From contig NZ_CBDDJA010000002.1 of assembly GCF_965229315.1 (NCBI RefSeq), forward strand, positions 1,922,001-1,986,000: 64,000 bases of DNA, read 5' to 3'. The position numbers and the translations under genes are program-made. The notes beneath the pieces are model-generated. The model did not search any database, was not told the DNA's origin, and worked only from the letters and a program-made list of their open reading frames with translations. Shown here piece after piece: positions 8,104-16,000 of this stretch. Positions within the stretch are counted from its first letter, which is position 1; the number at the start of each line of letters is the position of its first letter. This stretch comes from Pelomonas sp965229315. Lineage in GTDB: Bacteria; Pseudomonadota; Gammaproteobacteria; Burkholderiales; Burkholderiaceae_C.

Positions 8104-8205
8104 AAAGGTCTTGCCAAGTCGTGACCGCTGGCGCCATGGCCGCGAGGCCAAGTGTGTTGACGCGAGCCACCGATGTTGCGTCGGTGCGGCTACTCCCCAA
8201 TGACG
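8098..8205 (-). promoter_or_regulatory. yybP-ykoY manganese riboswitch
   Basis: On the minus strand the leader of the exporter gene carries the two conserved blocks of this aptamer in the right order: GGGGAGTAGCC at 8188-8198 and GCAAGACC at 8107-8114, with CGTCAACA at 8155-8162 between them. These are the Mn2+-binding loops of the yybP-ykoY class. With a UPF0016 exporter 70 bases downstream, the expected behaviour is gene activation when manganese is high. Exact ends are estimated from the consensus. Confidence 0.87.
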
Positions 8206-8216
8206 GCGCCAGTCTA

Positions 8217-8678
8217 TCAGGCCGTCTTGCGGCCACCCGGGTGCGCGTGACCGACATGCGAGGCCCGCGGCGCCGGCGCGCTGCCGGTGCGGCTCGACAA
8301 CTCGTTCAGGATGCCGCAGTGGGCCGCGTCCTGCGGCGCGCCGCACTGCTCCCGCAGCGATTTCAGTTCCGCGCGCAGGCTCTGCAGCTCCTGGATGCGC
8401 AGATCCACATGACCGATGTGGGCGTCCAGCAGCGCGTTGACCTCGGTGCAGCTGTCGGTGGGCGCATCCTTGAAACGCAGCAGCACGCGGATCTCGTCCA
8501 GGTTCATGTCCAGCGCCCGGCACTGGCGGATGAAGGACAAGCGCTCGACGTGACGGCGGCCGTAGATGCGGTAGTTGCCGGCGCTGCGCTCGGGTGCGGG
8601 CAGCAACCCCTCGCGCTCGTAGTAGCGGACGGTCTCGACCTGCGCGCCCGCGGCGCTCGCCAGTTCACCGATCTTCAA
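8217..8678 (-). CDS. cadR: MerR-family Cd(II)/Pb(II) sensor CadR/PbrR-like
   Basis: This 153-residue MerR-type regulator is read from a TTG (LKIGELASAAG) preceded by GGGAG; no ATG is available. It has an N-terminal winged HTH with the VRYYEREGLL turn, a dimerisation helix, and cysteines at 77, 112 and 121, close to the C77/C112/C119 set that binds Cd or Pb in CadR/PbrR. The tail is rich in His and Gly (SHVGHAHPGG), as in Pseudomonas CadR. It is divergent from the cadA-type ATPase, and the shared gap holds a MerR-type promoter, so it should activate cadA when Cd, Pb or Zn is present. Confidence 0.9.
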   Translation of the reverse strand: MKIGELASAAGAQVETVRYYEREGLLPAPERSAGNYRIYGRRHVERLSFIRQCRALDMNLDEIRVLLRFKDAPTDSCTEVNALLDAHIGHVDLRIQELQSLRAELKSLREQCGAPQDAAHCGILNELSSRTGSAPAPRASHVGHAHPGGRKTA

Positions 8679-8718
8679 GGCAACTCCCGACTTGAGTGAG
8701 GCTGGGCAGTCTAGGCGC

Positions 8719-8749
8719 TTGACTCTGGGGTTGCTACAGGGTTTCAAAT
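8719..8749 (+). promoter_or_regulatory. MerR-type promoter of cadA with CadR operator
   Basis: A -35 TTGACT (8719-8724) and a -10 TCAAAT (8744-8749) are separated by 19 bases, the long spacer typical of MerR-activated promoters. The spacer holds the imperfect dyad ACTCTGG...CTACAGGGT, matching the MerR-family operator pattern. The predicted transcription start falls at or next to the ATG of cadA at 8757. Confidence 0.85.
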
Positions 8750-8756
8750 TGCCCCC

Positions 8757-10985
8757 ATGGCTTCCCATTCGCATCCGCATCCGCACTCGCACGATCATCA
8801 CCACGATGACGCCCACGATGACCACCACGGCCACGCGCACGGTCACGACCACTGCTGCGCGTCTCCCGCGCAGCCGCACGCCAGCGAAGCCGGCGTCACC
8901 GGCGCGGTCTTCCGCATCCCGACCATGGACTGCGCCGCCGAGGAAGGCGACATCCGCCGCGCGCTGGACGGGGTGAGCGGCGTGCGCGGCCTGCGCTTCC
9001 GGCTGGCCGAACGCACGCTCACCATCGACGCCGACGCGGCGGACCTGCCCGCCGCACTCGGCGCCATCCGCCAGGCCGGCTACGACCCGCAGCCGCTGCA
9101 AGCCGCAGACGCGCGCCGCGACCACGGCCTGGGCGTTGGCCTGCCGCGCCTGGGCGCTGCGCTGGCCCTGGCGCTGTGCGCGGAGGCGCTGTCCTATCTG
9201 ATGCCCGACGCGCAGCCGGCGCGCTGGGCCGGCATGGCGCTGGCCGCGGTGGCCATCGGGCTGGCCGGCCTGGACATCTACAAGAAGGGCCTGGCGGCGC
9301 TGCGCGCGCTGCGGCTCAACATCAACGCCTTGATGACGGTCGCAGTCACGGGTGCCTTCGTGCTGGGCCAGTGGCCCGAGGCGGCCATGGTGATGGCGCT
9401 GTACGCCATCGCGGAGCTGATCGAGGCGCGCGCGGTGGACCGTGCGCGCAACGCGATCCAGGGGCTGATGTCGCTGGCACCGGAAACGGCCGAGGTGCGC
9501 CAGGCCGACGGTTCCTGGGCCACCGTCGCGAGCGCCCAGGTCGCCGTGGGCGCCGTCGTGCGCCTCAAGCCGGGCGAGCGCGTGCCGCTGGACGGCGTCG
9601 TGACCGAGGGCCGCAGCGCGGTCGACCAGTCGCCCGTCACCGGCGAAAGCATCCCGGTGGACAAGGCTGCGGGCGATGACCTCTACGCAGGCACCATCAA
9701 CCAGGCCGGCGCGCTGGCGTTCCGGACCACCGCCACCGCGTCGGGCTCGACGCTGGCGCGCATCATGGAGGCGGTCGAGAAGGCGCAGGGCTCGCGGGCG
9801 CCGACGCAGCGCTTCGTCGATCGCTTCGCCGCCGTCTACACGCCGGCCGTGTTCGCCATCGCGCTGGCCGTGGCGCTGCTCGGGCCGTTCGCCTTCGGCT
9901 GGACCTGGGCGCTGGCGGTCTACAAGGCGCTGGTGCTGCTCGTCATCGCCTGCCCCTGCGCGCTGGTCATCTCCACGCCGGTCACGGTCGTCAGCGGTCT
10001 GGCCGCCGCGGCCCGCCAGGGCATCCTCATCAAGGGCGGTGCCTATCTCGAACAGGCGCGCGCGCTGCGCGTCGTCGCGCTGGACAAGACCGGCACCGTG
10101 ACCGAGGGCAAGCCGCGCCTCGTGCACTGGGAGGCACTGTCGGCCACCGACCCGCAGGCCATCGCCGCCGCGCTGGCGGCGCGCTCCGACCATCCGGTGT
10201 CGCAGGCCATCGCCGCCGGCCTGGGGGCTGGCACCGGCACCGGTCAGGTCGATGCGTTCAGCGCGATGCCGGGGCATGGCGTGCAGGGCCGCATCGACGG
10301 GCAACTCCACATGCTGGCCAACCACCGCTTCATCCATGACCGCGGACTGTGCAGCCCGGCGCTGGAGGACAAGCTCGCCGCGCACGAGGCGCAGGGCCGC
10401 ACGGTCACGCTGCTGGCGACGGACTCGCGCGTGCTGGGGCTGTTCGCCGTGGCCGACACGATCAAGCCGTCCTCGACCGAGGCCGTCGCCGCACTGCGCC
10501 GCCTGGGCGTGCGCGCCGTGATGCTGACGGGCGACAACGACGCGACGGCCCGCGCCATTGCCGCGCAGGCCGGCATCGCCGATGCCCGCGGCAACCTGCT
10601 GCCGCAGGAGAAGCAGGCGGCCGTGAAAGCCTTGCAGGATTCGGACGGGCCGACGGCGATGGTGGGCGACGGCATCAACGACGCGCCGTCGCTGGCGCAG
10701 GCCGACATCGGCTTCGCGATGGGCGGCGCGGGCACGCACGTGGCCGTCGAGGCGGCCGACGTGGTCGTCATGAACGACGACCTGCGCCGCATCGCCACGA
10801 CCATCGCGCTGTCGCGCAAGACACACGCGGTGCTGTGGCAGAACATCTCGCTGGCGCTGGGCATCAAGGCGGTGTTCCTGCTGCTGGCCCTGGCCGGCAA
10901 CGCGACGATGTGGATGGCCGTGTTCGCCGACATGGGCGCCAGCCTGCTGGTGGTGGCCAACGGGCTGCGGCTGCTGCGTGCATGA
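8757..10985 (+). CDS. cadA: P1B-type heavy-metal ATPase (Cd/Zn/Pb exporter)
   Basis: This 742-residue metal-pumping ATPase has, in order, a His-rich tail (15 His in the first 32 residues, then CC at 33-34), a metal-binding domain with MDCAAEE at 57-63 in place of the two-cysteine CxxC, the membrane CPC motif at 399-401, the phosphorylation site DKTGT at 443-447, an HP motif (SDHP) and the hinge GDGINDAP near 637-644. CPC with MDCxxEE is typical of Zn/Cd/Pb pumps such as CadA, ZntA and PbrA. It should export these ions from the cytosol, induced by the divergent CadR. The ATG lies at the predicted transcription start, so the message may be leaderless. Confidence 0.93.
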   Translation: MASHSHPHPHSHDHHHDDAHDDHHGHAHGHDHCCASPAQPHASEAGVTGAVFRIPTMDCAAEEGDIRRALDGVSGVRGLRFRLAERTLTIDADAADLPAALGAIRQAGYDPQPLQAADARRDHGLGVGLPRLGAALALALCAEALSYLMPDAQPARWAGMALAAVAIGLAGLDIYKKGLAALRALRLNINALMTVAVTGAFVLGQWPEAAMVMALYAIAELIEARAVDRARNAIQGLMSLAPETAEVRQADGSWATVASAQVAVGAVVRLKPGERVPLDGVVTEGRSAVDQSPVTGESIPVDKAAGDDLYAGTINQAGALAFRTTATASGSTLARIMEAVEKAQGSRAPTQRFVDRFAAVYTPAVFAIALAVALLGPFAFGWTWALAVYKALVLLVIACPCALVISTPVTVVSGLAAAARQGILIKGGAYLEQARALRVVALDKTGTVTEGKPRLVHWEALSATDPQAIAAALAARSDHPVSQAIAAGLGAGTGTGQVDAFSAMPGHGVQGRIDGQLHMLANHRFIHDRGLCSPALEDKLAAHEAQGRTVTLLATDSRVLGLFAVADTIKPSSTEAVAALRRLGVRAVMLTGDNDATARAIAAQAGIADARGNLLPQEKQAAVKALQDSDGPTAMVGDGINDAPSLAQADIGFAMGGAGTHVAVEAADVVVMNDDLRRIATTIALSRKTHAVLWQNISLALGIKAVFLLLALAGNATMWMAVFADMGASLLVVANGLRLLRA

Positions 10986-11030
10986 CGATGCCGATGCAGC
11001 CGCGAACTTGACCTTGACCTGTCCACCGTC

Positions 11031-11059
11031 TTGACCCGGCCTTGCTGCGCCGCAACAAT
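11031..11059 (+). promoter_or_regulatory. Sigma70-like promoter candidate at the head of the small-ORF region
   Basis: TTGACC at 11031-11036 and AACAAT at 11054-11059 are spaced by 17 bases. Two more TTGACC hexamers lie in tandem at 11008-11019, just upstream of the -35, and may be activator half-sites. The first small ORF starts about 20 bases after the expected transcription start. Confidence 0.5.
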
Positions 11060-11087
11060 CAACACATCGCAACCTTGGAGCCCGTGC

Positions 11088-11156
11088 GTGGACAGTGCCA
11101 GTCATCGCAGTGAATCAGCGCGAGCCGTGATGGCCGCGGACTGCCTGGTCTCCTGA
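11088..11156 (+). CDS. Possible 22-residue leader peptide
   Basis: A GTG start with TGGAG seven bases ahead (11076-11080) gives a 22-residue frame, MDSASHRSESARAVMAADCLVS, which ends 11 bases before a 10-bp hairpin. Peptide, stop codon and hairpin stand in the order of a translational attenuator. No family is recognised, and the peptide has no evident run of one amino acid. It could be a chance frame. Confidence 0.3.
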   Translation: MDSASHRSESARAVMAADCLVS

Positions 11157-11167
11157 CGCCCGCTCCG

Positions 11168-11192
11168 GGTGGCAGGCCGGGCGCCTGCCACC
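11168..11192 (+). promoter_or_regulatory. 10-bp hairpin after the leader mini-ORF
   Basis: GGTGGCAGGC (11168-11177) pairs perfectly with GCCTGCCACC (11183-11192) around a 5-base loop. The downstream bases are pyrimidine-rich but contain no clean U-run, so it is not a standard terminator. It may be an attenuator or an RNA-stability element. Confidence 0.45.
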
Positions 11193-11303
11193 GTCGCCGA
11201 CTCTTCTTGCTCAAGCGCTGATGCGCTGAATCGCTTCGCGCGGCCCGCCGCGCAGGCCAGACGCGTTCGTTCATGCGCGGCTTTCCCGACCCGGAGGAAC
11301 GCC

Positions 11304-11477
11304 ATGCGCAAGACCCGACCCCAACAACCGTTGCCGGCGATGGCGCCCGCAACAGCACCGGCACGCCCGCCGCAGGCCGCAGCGCCGCGTGACCTGCCCG
11401 ACGTCGTCGCCGCCCTCGATCGCCTCACGCCCTGGCCCACGCTGCGCCTGCGCTGCGCATTGCTCCGCCGGGGCTGA
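11304..11477 (+). CDS. Small ORF, 57 residues, unknown
   Basis: This ORF starts MRKTRPQQPLPAMAPATAPA, with GGAGG (11293-11297) six bases before the ATG. The product is Pro/Ala/Arg-rich in the first half and ends ALDRLTPWPTLRLRCALLRRG. No domain is recognised and no signal or membrane segment is evident. The strong ribosome-binding site and the two similar small ORFs that follow argue for translation. Confidence 0.4.
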   Translation: MRKTRPQQPLPAMAPATAPARPPQAAAPRDLPDVVAALDRLTPWPTLRLRCALLRRG

Positions 11478-11505
11478 GCCCACCCACTTTCAACCAGGAG
11501 TTGCC

Positions 11506-11610
11506 ATGGACCCCGCCCCTCCTTGGCGCCAACGCGCGCCTGCCACTGCTTCGTTTTCATCTTTCGTTCCACCCCATCGGTCGGAACGCCGCGGAACCGC
11601 CCACGTCTAG
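11506..11610 (+). CDS. Small ORF, 34 residues, unknown
   Basis: AGGAG (11496-11500) lies five bases before the ATG. The 34-residue product begins MDPAPPWRQRAPATASFSSF and is basic, with no recognised family. It starts 28 bases after the stop of the 57-residue ORF. The frame is short enough to be fortuitous; the ribosome-binding site is the main support. Confidence 0.33.
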   Translation: MDPAPPWRQRAPATASFSSFVPPHRSERRGTAHV

Positions 11611-11632
11611 TGGCTGAGGGGCCTGCGGCGTT
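11585..11632 (+). promoter_or_regulatory. Long-range hairpin ahead of the third small ORF
   Basis: AACGCCGC (11585-11592) is perfectly complementary to GCGGCGTT (11625-11632), enclosing 32 bases that include the stop codon of the preceding small ORF. The stem ends seven bases before the AGGAG of the next ORF, so it could modulate its translation. Pairing is seen; the role is inferred. Confidence 0.35.
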
Positions 11633-11650
11633 GCGCCCCAGGAGAACCTC

Positions 11651-11776
11651 ATGCTGTTCCTGCACCTCTTCCCCTCCCTGATCTCCACCGTCTCCCTGCT
11701 GCTGGCCCGCATGCGTCACCGCGCCGGCCGGCGCCCGCATGCGCCGCTGCAAGGGCTGCTCGTGCGGCTGGACTGA
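11651..11776 (+). CDS. Small ORF, 41 residues, possible membrane peptide
   Basis: AGGAG (11640-11644) stands six bases before the ATG. The product opens with a hydrophobic helix (MLFLHLFPSLISTVSLLLAR) followed by an Arg/His-rich tail, the layout of a small bitopic membrane protein with a cytosolic basic end. No known family is recognised. It lies 115 bases before the RND adaptor gene, so it could be the first member of that transcript. Confidence 0.42.
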   Translation: MLFLHLFPSLISTVSLLLARMRHRAGRRPHAPLQGLLVRLD

Positions 11777-11809
11777 GTCGGCGCTGCCGGACACCTCGCC
11801 GACAGCCGT

Positions 11810-11826
11810 TTGACAACACGTTGACA
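11810..11826 (+). promoter_or_regulatory. 11-bp direct repeat of TTGACA upstream of the RND operon
   Basis: TTGACA occurs at 11810-11815 and 11821-11826, one helical turn apart, a spacing usual for OmpR-type response-regulator sites. Either copy could also serve as a -35, but no good -10 stands 16-18 bases downstream. No two-component genes are in the window. Confidence 0.4.
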
Positions 11827-11891
11827 CGGCCGGTACGCACGCTGCCGGCCCAGTGCACAGCACCAGAACAAAGACCCGATTGGAGTTCCCG

Positions 11892-13016
11892 ATGAGGATG
11901 AATGCCCGCTTCCCGCAAACCCTGCCTTGGCTGCTGATGTGTGCCTGGCTGGCCGGCTGTTCGCCCGCCGGCACCGATGCCGCAGCGATGCCCGACGCCC
12001 AGGCCGTCACGCACGAAGGCGCGCTGGTGGTCGTGCCGCCGGCGTCGCCGCTGCGCCGCACGCTGGCCGTCGCGCCGGCACAGTCCAGCGCCGTCGAGCA
12101 ACCCATCCATGCGCCCGGCTCGGTGGAGGCTTTGCCGGACCACCTCGTGAAGATCACGTCGCCGGTGACCGGCCGCGTCGAGCGCATGCACCGCGCGCTG
12201 GGTGACGCGGTGCGGGCCGGCGACGCGCTGTTCACGCTGGACTCGGCCGACCTCAGCGCCGCCTATGGTGACGCCGCCAAGGCGCGCGCGGCGCTGCAGC
12301 AGGCCGGCCGCGACCTGGCAAGGCAGCAACTGCTGTTCGACGCCGACATCGCCGCCCGCAAGGACTACGAGGCCGCACAACTGGCCCAGCACCAGGCCGA
12401 GAGCGACGCGCAAGTCACGCAGGCGCGCCTGGCGCAGCTCGGTGCGGTCAACGCGGGCGCGCGGCGCCAGTTCGTGCTGCGCTCGCCCATCGCCGGCCGT
12501 GTCATCGACATGAGCGGCGCGCAAGGCGGCTACTGGAACGACATCACCGCGCCGCTGATGACGGTGGCCGACCTGTCCACCGTGTCCGTCACCGCCGCCG
12601 TCGCCGAGAAGGACCTGGCCTCGGTGTTCGTCGGCCAGAAGGCGCGCATCGTGCTGAACGCCTACCCCAACGACGCGCTGGAGGGCGAGGTGCGCTATGT
12701 CGGCGAGGTGCTCGACGCCGACACCCGCACCGTCAAGGTCCGCCTGCTGCTGGACAACCGCCAAGGACGCTTGCGCCCCGGCATGTTCGCCAAGGTCGTG
12801 TTCGCCGGGCCGCAGCACACGGCCGTGCTGGTGCCGTCCGGCGCCGTGCTGCAGAGCGGTCTGTACACCCGCGTCTTCGTCGAGAAGGCAGCGTTCAAGT
12901 TCGAACCGCGCCAGGTGAGCGTGGGCGCCACGGCGGGTGACCGCGTCGAGATCCTGTCGGGTCTTCAGGCCGGCGAGCGCATCGTCGTGAAGGAAGGGGT
13001 GGTGCTCAATGATTGA
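11892..13016 (+). CDS. RND efflux periplasmic adaptor lipoprotein (CzcB-like)
   Basis: This 374-residue adaptor is read from MRMNARF, with GGAG six bases ahead. The signal ends in the lipobox LAGC, so it is a lipoprotein anchored in the inner membrane. A biotinyl-lipoyl-like hairpin (SPVTGRVERMHRALGDAVRAGD) flanks a coiled coil, followed by beta-barrel and membrane-proximal domains. It should bridge the inner-membrane pump and the outer-membrane channel encoded next. The stop overlaps the pump start by eight bases. Metal rather than drug substrates are suggested by the CzcA-type partner. Confidence 0.88.
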   Translation: MRMNARFPQTLPWLLMCAWLAGCSPAGTDAAAMPDAQAVTHEGALVVVPPASPLRRTLAVAPAQSSAVEQPIHAPGSVEALPDHLVKITSPVTGRVERMHRALGDAVRAGDALFTLDSADLSAAYGDAAKARAALQQAGRDLARQQLLFDADIAARKDYEAAQLAQHQAESDAQVTQARLAQLGAVNAGARRQFVLRSPIAGRVIDMSGAQGGYWNDITAPLMTVADLSTVSVTAAVAEKDLASVFVGQKARIVLNAYPNDALEGEVRYVGEVLDADTRTVKVRLLLDNRQGRLRPGMFAKVVFAGPQHTAVLVPSGAVLQSGLYTRVFVEKAAFKFEPRQVSVGATAGDRVEILSGLQAGERIVVKEGVVLND

Positions 13017-16000
13017 ACGCCTCGTCACCCTGTGCTTCGAGCGGCGCGTCATCGTCTGGCTGGTCTTTGCCTTCGTGGCGCTGTACGGCTGGGCGAGCTG
13101 GCGGCAACTGCCCGTCGAAGCCTATCCCGACATCGCCGACGTGACCTCGCAGGTTGTCACGCAGGTGCCGGGGCTTGCCGCCGAGGAGGTGGAACAGCAG
13201 ATCACCGTGCCGCTGGAGCGCGAGTTGCTGGGCACGCCGGGCCTGCACGTGCTGCGCTCCAAGAGCACCTTCGGCCTGTCGCTGATCACCATCGTCTTCA
13301 AGGACGGCGTGGAGGGCTACTGGTCGCGCCAGCGGCTGCAGGAGCGCATCAACGGCGTACAGCTGCCCTACGGCGCGCAGCCGGGGCTGGACGCCTACAC
13401 CTCGCCCATCGGCGAGATCTACCGCTACACGCTGGAGTCCGGGAGCCGCGACCTGCGCGAGCTTTCGGAGCTGCAGTTCTGGACCGTCATCCCGCGGCTG
13501 AAGAAGGTGCCCGGCGTCATCGACGTCGCCAACTTCGGCGGCCTGACGACGCAGTTCATGCTGGAGCTGGACCCGGCCCGCCTGGTGCAGTACGGCCTGA
13601 CGCTGCAGCAGATCAAGGACGCCATCAACGCCAACAACAGCAGCGCCGGCGGCAGCGTGATGAACCGCGGCGAGCAGGCCTACGTCATCCGCGGCGTGGG
13701 GCTGATCCGCTCGCTGGCGGACATGGGCAACGTCGTCGTCACGGCCAAGAACGGCACGCCCGTGCTGGTGCGCGACCTGGGCACCGTGGCCTATGGCAAC
13801 GTGGAACGCCGCGGCATCCTCGGCAAGGACGACACCCCTGACACCCTGGAAGGCATCACGCTGCTGCTGAAGGACGAGCATGCGTCCGAGGTCATCAAGG
13901 GCGTGCACGAGGCGGTGCGCGACCTCAACGAGCACCTGCTGCCCAAGGACGTCAAGGTCGTGCCCTACCTGGACCGCAGCACGCTGATCGAAGCCACCAC
14001 GCACACGGTCGGCCACACGCTGATCGAGGGCGTGACGCTGGTGACGCTGGTGCTGCTGCTGGCACTGGGCAGCTGGCGTGCGGCGCTGATCGTGGCGGTG
14101 ACCATCCCGCTCGCGCTGCTGATCGCCTTCGTGTTCATGCGCCACCTGCAGATCCCGGCCAACCTGCTGTCGCTGGGCGCCATCGACTTCGGCATCCTGG
14201 TGGATGGCGCGGTCGTGCTGGTCGAGAACATCATGCGCCGCCGCGAGGAGCAGGAAGGCCGGCCCATCACGGCCGCCGACGCGATCGCGGCGACGCTGCA
14301 GGTCGCCCGGCCGATCTTCTTCGGCATGCTGGTCATCATCGCCGCCTACCTGCCGCTGTTCGCCTTCCAGCGCATCGAATACAAGCTGTTCTCGCCGATG
14401 GCCTTCGCCGTCGGCTCGGCGCTGGTGGGTGCGATGCTGGCGGCGCTGGCGCTGATCCCGGCGCTGGCCTGGCTCGCCTTCCGCAAGCCGCGGCGCGTGT
14501 TCCACAACCGGCCGATGCAGTGGCTGGTGGTGCGCTACCAGCGCTTCCTCGAGGCGGCCATCGGCGGGCGCCGCTGGGTGATGGCCAGTTGCGCCGCCGC
14601 ACTGGCCGGCGTGGTGCTGCTGGGTGCCAGCATCGGCCGGGATTTCCTGCCCTACCTCGACGAAGGCTCGCTGTGGCTGCAGGTCACGCTGCCGCCCGGC
14701 ATCACGCTGGACAAGGCCGGCACGATGGCCGGCGAGCTGCGCCGCGCGACGCGCGAATTCCCCGAGGTGTCCACCATCGTCACGCAGACCGGCCGCAACG
14801 ACGATGGCACCGACCCCTGGACCGTCTCGCACATCGAGGCCAGCGTGGGCCTGCACCCGTACTCGACGTGGCAGTCCGGCCTGAGCAAGCAGGCCCTGAT
14901 TGCCCAACTGGACGCACGCTACCGCCAGATCCCCGGCGTCAGCGTGGGCTTCATGCAGCCCATGATCGACGGCGTGCAGGACAAGCTCTCGGGCGCGCAC
15001 ACCGACCTGGTCGTGAAGATCTACGGCGACGACTTCGACGAGCTGCGCCGCATCGCTGCCGCGGTAGTGGCAGCGCTGGATACCGTGCCCGGCGCGGCCG
15101 ACGTGGCCATCGACCAGGAGCCGCCGCTGCCCAACCTGAAGATCGACGTGGACCGTGCGGCAGCAGCGCGGTACGGCATCAACGCCAACGACATCAGCGA
15201 CCTCATCACGACCGCCATCGGCGGCGCCACGATCGGCCAGGTCTTCGTCGGCGAGAAGAGCTACGGGTTGACCGTGCGCTTCCCGCAGGCCGTGCGCAAC
15301 AACCCTGACGCCATCGCCGGGCTGACACTGTCGGCCCCGGGCGGCGCCAAGGTACCACTGGCCCAGGTGGCGGCCATCCACACCGTGTCGGGCGAGAGCA
15401 CGATCACGCGTGAAGGCGCGCGCCGGCACCTGACGGTGAAGCTCAACCCGCGCGGCCGCGACCTGTCCGCCGTGCTGGCCGACGCGCGGACGGCGATCGC
15501 ACGCGGCGTCACCTATGACGCGCAGCGCTACCAGCTCGTCTGGGGCGGTCAGTTCGAGAACCTGCAGCGCGCGCAGGCACGGCTGGCGCTGATCCTGCCG
15601 ATGACGCTGGGGTTGATGTTCCTGCTGCTGTTCGCCGAGTTCGGCAACCTGCGTCAGCCGGCGCTGGTGCTGGGCGTGGTGCCGCTGGCCACGCTGGGGG
15701 GCCTGGCCGCGCTGCACCTGCGGGGCATGACGCTGAACGTGTCCAGCGCGGTCGGCTTCATCGCCTTCTTCGGCGTGGCCGTGCTGAATGGCGTGCTGAT
15801 GATTTCGCAGATCAACCGGCTGCGCGCGCATGAGCACCGGCCGCTGCGCGAGGCCGTCATCGAAGGCGCACGCAGCCGCATCCGGCCCGTGCTCGTCACC
15901 GCCACCGTGGCGGCGCTGGGCCTCACGCCGGCGATGCTGGCACGCGGCCTGGGCAGCGACGTGCAGCGACCGCTGGCGACCGTGGTGGTCGGCGGCCTCG

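Larger units (their letters stand above)
10986..11891. other. 0.9 kb inter-operon region with tandem small ORFs and hairpins
   Basis: No conventional gene is present between cadA and the RND operon. The stretch holds a plus-strand promoter candidate, repeated TTGACC/TTGACA hexamers, a 22-codon GTG mini-ORF, two strong hairpins and three further small ORFs each with a well-placed Shine-Dalgarno, all on the plus strand and pointing to the RND operon. Base composition is like the flanks. The individual parts are listed separately; whether they form one long leader is inference. Confidence 0.6.

Noticed and set aside
8217..11105. Very long open frames antisense to cadA and to other genes (e.g. 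13006-16047 minus, 42491-45637 plus)
   Set aside because: They mirror well-supported genes on the other strand, have no recognisable domains, and are expected from high GC with few stop codons; only the CadR part at 8217-8678 is real.
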